Positions 19,256-25,982 of a DNA stretch of 64,000 bases are shown piece after piece. The first letter of the stretch is position 1. Each line of letters starts with the position of its first letter. Made by a program: the position numbers and the translations under genes. The notes under the pieces were generated by a model, which ran no database searches, had not been told where the DNA came from, and saw only the letters and a list, made by a program, of their open reading frames with translations. Source of the stretch: a virus; the IMG/VR virus record IMGVR_UViG_3300017527_000515, positions 51,458 to 115,457 of that record; one strand, given 5' to 3'.

Positions 19256-19923
19256 TATTTAATACCTCCGGTTATTTCACCTATATTCACGCTCTTTATT
19301 TCTTCTTCTGGTATAGCTATCCAAGTTGGTGGTACGTAAAGAGCTGTCTTCAGTTCAGGATCTCTGACAAATGCCTTTAGTTCTTTTATTCTATCTATAG
19401 GTTTGGTTTTAATAGGCTCAAGCTTTCTATTAATACCTCTATCGACCGTTGTCAGAATTACCATAGGTCCGCGTATTCTCTCTATAGCTGCACGTATCTC
19501 AACTAAGTATCTGTTCTTCAGATTAGCTGTAAAATCATGCACGCGGCACCCTAGATTAAAAAAGACGCCTTTTCTGGATAAAATACTACCGAACAAATTA
19601 GGAAGATTTCCTACTTCCTGGTAGCAACCATTGTCCAGTACCATAACAAACATGTTCTTGCAGCCACTAACTGCCACCTGACCTAGGGCAGCCAGCTCTC
19701 TGATAAGGTCGCCCTCACCTACAAAAAGAAACACACGCTTGTCAGTACTCAATGCTATACCTAGAGCAAACGAAACTGATATACCAAAATAATCTTCCAT
19801 GTAAAAAGATCCCGGCCTATCATACTTATAAGCTTCCTTACACAACTCCTTGCCGGAAAATATTGCTATGTCAGAATCAGAAAATAACTTTACTAACTCC
19901 TTTATTACTGTATACCTCTTCAT
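19255..19923 (-). CDS. ThDP-binding (PP) domain subunit, sulfopyruvate/phosphonopyruvate decarboxylase beta-like
   Basis: A 222-aa protein resembling the C-terminal PP half of ThDP decarboxylases. Visible family signs: SFYMEDYFGISVSFALGIAL (residues 39-58) corresponds to the G-x-MG-x-x-x-x-x-A-x-G-x-A-L element; GEGDLIRELAALGQ (69-82) corresponds to GDG plus helix; then LDNGCYQEVG (96-105) corresponds to the N(N)-x-x-x-x-S-x-G segment. The GDG aspartate is Glu70 and the asparagine 27 residues later is Asp97, so both predicted Mg ligands are conservatively changed. It has a 45-residue C-terminal extension. It overlaps the PYR-domain gene by 4 bases (ATGA), as expected for a two-subunit enzyme. 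The substrate cannot be read from the sequence. Confidence 0.8.
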   Translation of the reverse strand: MKRYTVIKELVKLFSDSDIAIFSGKELCKEAYKYDRPGSFYMEDYFGISVSFALGIALSTDKRVFLFVGEGDLIRELAALGQVAVSGCKNMFVMVLDNGCYQEVGNLPNLFGSILSRKGVFFNLGCRVHDFTANLKNRYLVEIRAAIERIRGPMVILTTVDRGINRKLEPIKTKPIDRIKELKAFVRDPELKTALYVPPTWIAIPEEEIKSVNIGEITGGIK

Positions 19924-20357
19924 CCTAACACCCCCTCTCCTATAACCACTAGTCCTGGTACGGATTTAGATTCAGATGCTATGGCTGCCTTAGCCAGAGG
20001 TTCTTTGTAATTATCATCCATTATGTATGCCTCTGGGAAATCATAAGCCAACTTCGAATCTTCATCCCCGTACCCTATTACTAGAAAGGGTATACGATGA
20101 TCTATATTAAAATTAAATAGACTAGTGAGATCATATGCAAATCTCATGTCCATCAGCACACCACCTTTAACCCCGCCAACATAGGCGCCAGACACCAAGC
20201 CTAATGCTAAACGCTCGTTGGCTGTAGGTATGTAGTGCATGAAATCAGGTTTCATAGTCTTGTATAAGGGAGCCAAACCCTTACAAGCCACACCTGCAAA
20301 AAATCTATAATTTAACTCCTTACATAAAAACTTCCAGAAATCCTTAGCCTTTACCAT
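19920..20357 (-). CDS. ThDP enzyme PYR-domain subunit, sulfopyruvate/phosphonopyruvate decarboxylase alpha-like
   Basis: A 145-aa protein resembling the N-terminal PYR half of ThDP decarboxylases. FFAGVACKGLAPLYKTM (19-35) matches the family's F-x-GVPDS-x-L-x-P-L start, and TANERLALGLVSGAYVGG (45-62) contains the conserved Glu (E48) that activates the ThDP aminopyrimidine. Then VLMDMRFAYDLTSLFNF and IPFLVIGYGDED match the Q-x-x-G-x-x-x-x-x-L-x-SL and IGxRG strands. The start is ATG 20357 with AGGAGG upstream. With the next gene it would make an alpha/beta enzyme decarboxylating a 2-oxo acid such as sulfopyruvate or phosphonopyruvate. A structural reuse of the fold cannot be excluded. Confidence 0.8.
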   Translation of the reverse strand: MVKAKDFWKFLCKELNYRFFAGVACKGLAPLYKTMKPDFMHYIPTANERLALGLVSGAYVGGVKGGVLMDMRFAYDLTSLFNFNIDHRIPFLVIGYGDEDSKLAYDFPEAYIMDDNYKEPLAKAAIASESKSVPGLVVIGEGVLG

Positions 20358-20365
20358 AAATCCTC

Positions 20366-20869
20366 CTATTCTTCTAACTGTGTATAGACTCTAGATGGTG
20401 GCCTCCACTCCACTACGTATTCAAATTCATCACCTGATATACGGAGGTCATCTGTAACCTCTATACCATTCACAGTCATCTCTATACTATTTATATCTAT
20501 ACCATACGACGGGTGAAGATCGGTTATAGTAACCTGTACATTCTCCTGAATACCATGTGTGTAATCAGATGGGTACACCGCGGTAACAAATGGCGGACGT
20601 GAGTCTGCCGCGAGCGGCTCCCAATTCACCTGTTTAGATATATGAGCAACAGCCTTCTCTACTTCCAGGTCCAGATCCAACTCGTCAGTAACGTTTATAT
20701 AATAAGGTGGTATTGTACCACTGGTTGTTATGTGCGGCTCATCAGTAGCCACTTCTATAACCCAGATAGCTTCGCCTTCAGCTCCCTTAGGAACTACCTG
20801 TCTATATGTAATACCACATACTATAACCTTACTTGGATTTAATGAATTACGTACCTGAAAATAGGCCAT
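20366..20869 (-). CDS. 167-aa Ig-like tail-tip protein
   Basis: The start is ATG 20869 with AGGAGT upstream. The C-terminal ~75 residues form one Ig-like (Big_5-type) unit: RPPFVTAVYPSDYTHGI, VQVTITD, then DINSIEMTVNGIEVTDDLRI. The same D-x-NSI-x-(M/V)-x-VNG style occurs at the C-terminus of the 1011-aa adhesin, so the module is shared within the cluster. The N-terminal ~85 residues are unassigned. It directly precedes the ThDP pair with an 8-base gap. Probably a small virion adhesin or connector for larger tip proteins. Confidence 0.8.
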   Translation of the reverse strand: MAYFQVRNSLNPSKVIVCGITYRQVVPKGAEGEAIWVIEVATDEPHITTSGTIPPYYINVTDELDLDLEVEKAVAHISKQVNWEPLAADSRPPFVTAVYPSDYTHGIQENVQVTITDLHPSYGIDINSIEMTVNGIEVTDDLRISGDEFEYVVEWRPPSRVYTQLEE

Positions 20870-20879
20870 TTAATACTCC

Positions 20880-21845
20880 TTACGAACTATAATCAATCTG
20901 GTTGACCATATTCTTAATACCATATCTACCTATAGCGTCTACTGTACCATAGGCTGATGTGGGTTCAAATTCAGGGTCATTCATTCTCATCAGTTGCACC
21001 TTAGAAGCTAATCCTATGTATGTGCTAGAAGGTTCTGTACCAGCTACCACAGTTATATCGCTTCCTGCCGGATTTAAACTATCGATGATAAAATACTCAG
21101 GTACACCGTCGCTGCCTACAATAGCCATAGCATCGCCAGCTACTGCGCCAGTTCCACCACTCGTATATATAACAGAACCACCTGAGTAGGTAGTTAATAC
21201 CGCAGCTTCTTTGATCTGTACTCCTGCTAGATCCTCAGTGCTGATAGTCAAATCCAACCCCAACATATCCAAACAATCATTGGATGTTCCAGAAGAAACC
21301 GCTACCGCAGATTTATCCAGACCAGTATAAGCATCGCCAATTGAGCCTGAGATAATCTTAAACTTACCATTTTCAAATTCCACAGAACAATTTTTATAGG
21401 CCATGATAAACCCATTATCGCCAGCGCTCCACTGCATACCCTCAGGTAATGCACGAATCTTATCTTCCATATCTGCAGCTACCTGATCTCCAGGAAGATT
21501 AGAGCCGGATGCGTGGTCTAGTTCTATGTTATACCAACCAGTTTGATTGTAACCACTGACAGTGGTGTCTAAAGAAATCCTAAAGGTATTCTGTCCAGTA
21601 TCCAACTGAAACACATTACCCTTGAATCCAGAACTCTTTAACCACCCAGATTTGGCTTCTGTAATATACAGATCTGGGATGGCAGTTCTGTTTGTGTTGT
21701 CGCTGTAAGCAGTAGTCGACACCACCATGACTATCTGCTCGTCGCCCTCGTACCCTGTCGGAACTAAGCTGTTAACATCAACAGTAACTCTCTTATTCGT
21801 TCCAGGATAATTCACAAGATCTTGAGTGTCTACACTTAGAGCCAT
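20880..21845 (-). CDS. 321-aa structural tail-tip protein
   Basis: The start is ATG 21845 with AGGAGG upstream. From about residue 75 the protein shows a module like that in the 521-aa protein: F(Q/R)-x-x-x-G-x-N-x-F-x-I-x-L, a loop ending VAADMEDKIRALPEG, a variable turn, then CSVEFENGKFKIISGSIGD and CLDMLGLD. This resembles the insertion modules seen in flagellin-like and tail fiber proteins. No catalytic residues, coiled coil or membrane segment. Likely a tip or fiber subunit; family not named with confidence. Confidence 0.8.
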   Translation of the reverse strand: MALSVDTQDLVNYPGTNKRVTVDVNSLVPTGYEGDEQIVMVVSTTAYSDNTNRTAIPDLYITEAKSGWLKSSGFKGNVFQLDTGQNTFRISLDTTVSGYNQTGWYNIELDHASGSNLPGDQVAADMEDKIRALPEGMQWSAGDNGFIMAYKNCSVEFENGKFKIISGSIGDAYTGLDKSAVAVSSGTSNDCLDMLGLDLTISTEDLAGVQIKEAAVLTTYSGGSVIYTSGGTGAVAGDAMAIVGSDGVPEYFIIDSLNPAGSDITVVAGTEPSSTYIGLASKVQLMRMNDPEFEPTSAYGTVDAIGRYGIKNMVNQIDYSS

Positions 21846-21860
21846 TATTTATTCCTCCTA

Positions 21861-22433
21861 TTATGAATAAAAATATCTTACTCCATAAGTAACATAATAT
21901 GGGCAGTTGTCTGATGTACATTCCCAGCCCCATACATGTCCCTTAGCATGAAGTTTCATATAATAATCTCCGTGATCGGAGAATCCCTCTAGAGGGTCTT
22001 GCCATTCTTCCAACCCCAACATAGTTCTTGTTCTAGACCGCATACTGGCTATCTGTTCTTCTGTCCAGTCGTCATCTTCATGATAAGCACACGGCATCCA
22101 ACAATAACCCACGTGATCGTGCTTGTTATATTGGGGTAAATTACCATACATTGTAGTACCAATTTCAAATTGCCACTGTAAAAACTTTTCAAATGGTTCG
22201 TCATGGCCGCCTGCCACCCTGGCTTGCCATGCTGCCCAATCTCCATTATACATGCTGGTGTATTTGGCTTCGTCATTAACTCTGGCCTGGTCCTCCGCCT
22301 CTCTGACGTCCACATAATCACCATCGTCATTTATATTGTAGTTTGGCTGATATATGTTTCTGACATAGTTCCACTTCTGTCTATCAGTCCAACCGTATTT
22401 TATTTCAACACACCCTGGGCTACAGCCTGGCAT
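21861..22433 (-). CDS. 190-aa Cys/Trp-rich tail-tip protein
   Basis: The start is ATG 22433; AGGAGAT lies just upstream, inside the end of the previous gene. Cys pairs occur at the N-terminus (CSPGC), in the middle (CWMPC) and at the C-terminus (CTSDNC), with nearby His (HDHVGYC, HVWGW) that could bind metal. The central ~60 residues are acidic and helix-prone. No family is recognised. Position among consecutive small tip genes suggests a structural role. Confidence 0.75.
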   Translation of the reverse strand: MPGCSPGCVEIKYGWTDRQKWNYVRNIYQPNYNINDDGDYVDVREAEDQARVNDEAKYTSMYNGDWAAWQARVAGGHDEPFEKFLQWQFEIGTTMYGNLPQYNKHDHVGYCWMPCAYHEDDDWTEEQIASMRSRTRTMLGLEEWQDPLEGFSDHGDYYMKLHAKGHVWGWECTSDNCPYYVTYGVRYFYS

Positions 22434-22435
22434 AT

Positions 22436-22864
22436 TTATCTCCTGTAGTTGTAAAGTTCGTTATCTCTATCTACCACATAGGTAGGATAGAGTAGATTGT
22501 ATGCGTGTTTTTCGTTCTCATGTCCAGAAGTATCTATTACTAAATAATCTTTGTTTTCTAAATTGGGTATTCCTTTGAGTGTTGGGTCATACTCTATACG
22601 AGCGTCTTTAAGATCCGCTATCTCAGCTTCGTTGTATGAAACTTCTCCCCATTTTAGGTCTCCCACATAGACATTTGTCACTAAGACTATCAGCTGTGAA
22701 CAAAAATCTAAACGTATAGTGTCATTATCATTAATCTTATCCGCTTGTTTCATGGCTGGGCCAGAGAAATATGCCCCTGTTAAATTAATGATGCCTGCTT
22801 CAGGTCTTAGGGCTGTGTCCCAGTGTAATTCTAACCTGAACCTTTCCGATAATAAAAACTTCAT
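22436..22864 (-). CDS. 142-aa hypothetical tail-tip protein
   Basis: The start is ATG 22864 with AAGGAGG upstream, and the gene ends two bases before the next ATG. The N-terminal half is beta-prone (RFRLELHW, IRLDFCSQLIVLVTNVYVG). The C-terminal half is charged (DLKDARIEYDPTLKG). No Cys pairs or catalytic motif. It reads as a small beta protein of the distal tail; function unknown. Confidence 0.75.
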   Translation of the reverse strand: MKFLLSERFRLELHWDTALRPEAGIINLTGAYFSGPAMKQADKINDNDTIRLDFCSQLIVLVTNVYVGDLKWGEVSYNEAEIADLKDARIEYDPTLKGIPNLENKDYLVIDTSGHENEKHAYNLLYPTYVVDRDNELYNYRR

Positions 22865-22873
22865 AATTCCTCC

Positions 22874-23524
22874 TTATATCCAAAGCGGTGTATATGGTAT
22901 AGATACACTGCCCTGGCCTGTCTTACCAGATGCTGGGCTTTCACTTCCTCCCACTTGAATTGCTACACCTATTTCTAAAGTATCATTACGGCCAATACCA
23001 CCCGCTGACACATTACCAGCTTCACTGAATGTAGTAACACCGGAAAACAAAATACCCGGATTAGCATCCGCCGAATCAGATGTGGTACCTTGGCCTTCTG
23101 ATATATTCCTAATAACATATGTAGGAACTGGTGTATTACCATACTGGCCTGTCACCCATTGCTGCATTCCCCAAGTCTCCTGACCTGGTAGCAGAGGATC
23201 ATCTTTACTAAAACCGTAACTGGTAACAAACCAGTCTCCAGTAATAGAAGCTACAGCTTCCCCACAAGCGGCGGGGTTGACAGTTGCTGCCTCAGTGTTG
23301 GCATTTGTACATTCCTCAGTAGGAGAAGTATCGTAGATAGGGCCTCCCGTACCACTATATATAGCTATACTTAGTGTCTGTGTAGGCCTATCATAGGTGT
23401 ATTGGGGACTCCAATTCCCCACACAGTACAATCTCTGTGTGTTGGGATTATAGCCCCAGTTTGCAGATACAACACACGCTCCACCGAAAGAAACCGTTGT
23501 GCCTGCTCCAATAATAATTGCCAT
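22874..23524 (-). CDS. 216-aa beta-rich distal tail protein
   Basis: The start is ATG 23524 with AGGAGGG upstream. Gly/Ser/Thr-rich with a strand pattern NPNTQRLYCVGNW and RPTQTLSIAIYSG that resembles IIKKCGGEI and GTVSITGYA in the 202-aa protein at 24345-24953. The two may be paralogous tube- or ring-like tail proteins. The C-terminal half is low complexity and Gly/Ser rich. No enzymatic motif. Confidence 0.76.
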   Translation of the reverse strand: MAIIIGAGTTVSFGGACVVSANWGYNPNTQRLYCVGNWSPQYTYDRPTQTLSIAIYSGTGGPIYDTSPTEECTNANTEAATVNPAACGEAVASITGDWFVTSYGFSKDDPLLPGQETWGMQQWVTGQYGNTPVPTYVIRNISEGQGTTSDSADANPGILFSGVTTFSEAGNVSAGGIGRNDTLEIGVAIQVGGSESPASGKTGQGSVSIPYTPLWI

Positions 23525-23569
23525 TTTGTATCCCTCCTGGACGTTCTATTAAACTACAGGTTACTTAAT

Positions 23570-23776
23570 TTACTTAACATTCTTACATTGAACGAACATT
23601 CCGTAGTCACATTGATATCGTCTATCACAGCTTTTACAGTTGTTCTTTTTATATACTTCAAGCCTGGCTCTTAGCTGCCTGGCCGTTAGGTATTTATATC
23701 CGCCCATTAGTGATTCTGGGCTACCTGGTTTTGCCCGGTTAACTGCTCTTCTTTTTGCACATCCTCCACATGCCAT
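23570..23776 (-). CDS. 68-aa basic Cys-rich protein
   Basis: The start is ATG 23776 with AGGAGGGG upstream. It has an N-terminal CGGC (C3/C6) and a C-terminal cluster C47, C50, C56 and C64 among Lys/Arg residues, so a small zinc-binding fold with a basic surface is likely. It sits between tail-tip genes. Candidates are a nucleic-acid-binding accessory protein or an assembly factor. No family recognised. Confidence 0.75.
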   Translation of the reverse strand: MACGGCAKRRAVNRAKPGSPESLMGGYKYLTARQLRARLEVYKKNNCKSCDRRYQCDYGMFVQCKNVK

Positions 23777-23787
23777 TATTTCCCCTC

Positions 23788-24018
23788 CTAATTAGTAGTA
23801 GCAACTAAAGTAACATGAGACTCCCACCAATCAGTATTCTGTATCTGATTGAGTGCGGCGTTAGTTACATATCCTCTAAAAGTCTGACCGCCTACATCCT
23901 GGAGTTCATTATAAGCCTTGAGCCCAGGTGTATCACTTACAATAGTATAGGTAATAGTAGCTATACCTATTATATCGTAACTTACATTAAGTGATGTACA
24001 TTCTATAAACTCAGCCAT
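23788..24018 (-). CDS. 76-aa hypothetical tail-tip protein
   Basis: A short beta-prone protein (SLNVSYDIIGIATITYTIVS) with no Cys pair and no charged core. The start is ATG 24018 with AGGAGATCAAG upstream. It is packed between two small structural genes with gaps of about 11 bases. Function unknown; likely a small distal-tail component. Confidence 0.72.
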   Translation of the reverse strand: MAEFIECTSLNVSYDIIGIATITYTIVSDTPGLKAYNELQDVGGQTFRGYVTNAALNQIQNTDWWESHVTLVATTN

Positions 24019-24029
24019 ACTTGATCTCC

Positions 24030-24332
24030 TTAATAATTAAAGTTCAACCCATCCTCATCTATATATCGAGGTGGGCCAACTTCTCTGCCTTGGTAATAAT
24101 TACCTGACCTATCTCCTATCCTGGAGAATTGAGCTGACACCAGACCACCCTCCACGCCCTGCCCTCTAAATTCTGAACTAGCTGGAAGAGATGTGGTACA
24201 TTCATATATGGTTATGTCATTAATTTCTGCGCCGAAAGTATGCAACATTAAGCGACCATCGGCCACCGGCATTGGTGCCGAAGCTCGTAGTCTATATTGT
24301 AATCCTTGGTATGAATCACCTGTATGTGCCAT
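24030..24332 (-). CDS. 100-aa hypothetical tail-tip protein
   Basis: The start is ATG 24332 with AAGGAG upstream. The protein is Gly/Ser-rich with a beta-prone centre (RLMLHTFGAEINDITIYEC). It has no recognisable domain. Context places it with the small distal tail proteins between the hub genes and the adhesins. Confidence 0.72.
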   Translation of the reverse strand: MAHTGDSYQGLQYRLRASAPMPVADGRLMLHTFGAEINDITIYECTTSLPASSEFRGQGVEGGLVSAQFSRIGDRSGNYYQGREVGPPRYIDEDGLNFNY

Positions 24333-24344
24333 TTATCCTTCTCC

Positions 24345-24953
24345 TTAATCAGTTATGCTAAATGCAAAAGAGTATGAAGCTATTGGTATCTCTCCTGGAT
24401 TCATATCCAAAGAGAAACTCTGTAAGTACAAAATAGGACCATTATCTATCACGAAATTATCATACTCCAATGTGCTAGATGTATCAAAGGGTATTGGTCC
24501 GCCAGTATAAATGAGACCGTACCCATCTTCTTGTTCGGTTTCCATATAAACCGTGGCAGGGCCTGATCCAGCGTTAGCATTTATCGTGCTGTATTTCCTG
24601 CCAGTAGATTGGCCGCCAGGTATACTAGCTAATGTTTCTACAGGGCCAGCCACATAAGATGCGCCCTCTCCGGCTGGGATAAAATAAACTACATTAAGAT
24701 CGCAGTCATAGCGCCTCACCCAAGGTATGGAAACACCAGCTTTACCTATACAACCTGTATGTATTCCACTGTCTTGTTGAGTGGATGTAACGGCATATCC
24801 AGTAATGGATACTGTGCCCATAGTAGGCCCCACCAATATCTCACCGCCACATTTCTTAATTATCTCTGGACGAGTGCTGCTATTCACGGAAATGATGCAC
24901 CCTTCCAAATCAAGTTCTAAATTTCCTACTAGCCTACAACAATCATCAGCCAT
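24345..24953 (-). CDS. 202-aa beta-rich distal tail protein
   Basis: The start is ATG 24953 with AAGGAG upstream. Cys near the N-terminus (CC, C19, C35) and a strand run GTVSITGYAVTS are followed by a Gly-rich middle and a C-terminal strand pair (YLQSFSLDMNPGEIPIASYS). Overall it resembles ring-forming tail tube or distal-tail folds and is possibly a diverged paralog of the 216-aa protein at 22874. No enzymatic signature. Confidence 0.77.
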   Translation of the reverse strand: MADDCCRLVGNLELDLEGCIISVNSSTRPEIIKKCGGEILVGPTMGTVSITGYAVTSTQQDSGIHTGCIGKAGVSIPWVRRYDCDLNVVYFIPAGEGASYVAGPVETLASIPGGQSTGRKYSTINANAGSGPATVYMETEQEDGYGLIYTGGPIPFDTSSTLEYDNFVIDNGPILYLQSFSLDMNPGEIPIASYSFAFSITD

Positions 24954-24963
24954 GATTAGCTCC

Positions 24964-25365
24964 TTATCTTGTTATATCATCATCAAAATAAGTACCGTAA
25001 GCAGGACCACCGTGAACAATAGTACTATGGTCGTGTATGGGTACTGCTATGATGTTAAGCAATCCTATTTCCCCTGTCTGTGCGAAAAACCAAATTGCAT
25101 TTTTATAAGGCTGTTTATGTGTATAAACAACTGAGGCCTCATCTCTATCAGTCGGGGATATGCCGCCCACCAATTCATCTTCCACTACGAAACCTCTTAT
25201 AAGATCACTAGCATTTGGTCTATCATCAAAATAGCCAGGAGGCGGGTCGTCGCCCAACCTTACAAAATAACCACTAGTCTCTCTCTTAGAGAGAGGTATC
25301 TTAATTTGTATCTGCTGGCCAGGTATTAGATATACAGAACTAGATGATATTTCTTCTTGTGCCAT
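24964..25365 (-). CDS. 133-aa hub-associated tail protein
   Basis: The start is ATG 25365, sharing a base with the preceding stop (TAATG) and with AAGGAG 7 bases upstream. Beta-prone throughout. The C-terminus holds a His-rich motif, HDHSTIVHGGPAYGTYF, which could bind a metal ion. Coupling to the 202-aa hub-like protein suggests it joins the same complex, for instance as a hub accessory or spike-like piece. Not recognised. Confidence 0.78.
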   Translation of the reverse strand: MAQEEISSSSVYLIPGQQIQIKIPLSKRETSGYFVRLGDDPPPGYFDDRPNASDLIRGFVVEDELVGGISPTDRDEASVVYTHKQPYKNAIWFFAQTGEIGLLNIIAVPIHDHSTIVHGGPAYGTYFDDDITR

Positions 25366-25973
25366 TATGCATCTCCTTGCTGCTCAACAAAATTTACCTG
25401 CATGATAACACCAGGTTTCTTGCCTTGGTCTTTTATTCTATCTACATTAGGCTGGTTCTGTGCTCGAGTACTAGTTACCTCTCCTTTCTTTAACACATCA
25501 CCACCGCCCGTCTCAATGGTGGGATCTTCCGGCGTATACGCCAACTTACCGGTTCTGAGGCCAGGCCTAGTGACACTGTTTATTGCCACCCAAGTACCTC
25601 TAGTTGATCTACATCGTCTAGTATATTTCTTACCATCCAATCTAGATAAAATATCATTTCCACTTATGCTCAATATAACAAAGATTGGGTCATCTCTACA
25701 AGGAGTTATATTAGCGGTCCTACATATACCAGTAAATATTAAATTAGCTGGGGAGTCTTGGCCTGCCCTTATAACAACCTGCTTTCCAAAGATATTACCC
25801 ACAGTTCCAGCCCTGACTTTCATAGAAGCTGAGAAGGTAGATATCTGCCCTCTGGATCTATCCACATTAAATGACATTATTATATTATCAGAAGCCATAG
25901 CAGCAGACGGAGTAACAGCTATTAAATTTCCCAGTGTTATAGAAGCCCTGATCTTTACCATTTGTATTGCCAT
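25365..25973 (-). CDS. 202-aa tail hub-like protein
   Basis: The start is ATG 25973 with AGGAGG upstream. The first 125 residues have the feel of a baseplate-hub beta domain: SFNVDRSRGQISTFSASM, then VRAGTVGNIFGKQVVIRAG, FTGICRTANITP and ILSISGNDILSRLDGKKY. This matches the first hub domain of many tailed phages, which carries a V-x-x-G-x-x-x-x-I and V-x-G-x-D-x-L-x-x-L pattern. The C-terminal 70 residues look disordered and charged. It follows the 694-aa protein, so the hub may be split over two genes. Inference from fold pattern and order. Confidence 0.72.
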   Translation of the reverse strand: MAIQMVKIRASITLGNLIAVTPSAAMASDNIIMSFNVDRSRGQISTFSASMKVRAGTVGNIFGKQVVIRAGQDSPANLIFTGICRTANITPCRDDPIFVILSISGNDILSRLDGKKYTRRCRSTRGTWVAINSVTRPGLRTGKLAYTPEDPTIETGGGDVLKKGEVTSTRAQNQPNVDRIKDQGKKPGVIMQVNFVEQQGDA

Positions 25974-25982
25974 AATTTCCTC

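Noticed and set aside
19403-19624. Plus-strand 73-codon frame opposite the ThDP PP subunit
   Set aside because: The minus-strand frame carries clear family motifs and a proper start; the plus frame has no supporting site.
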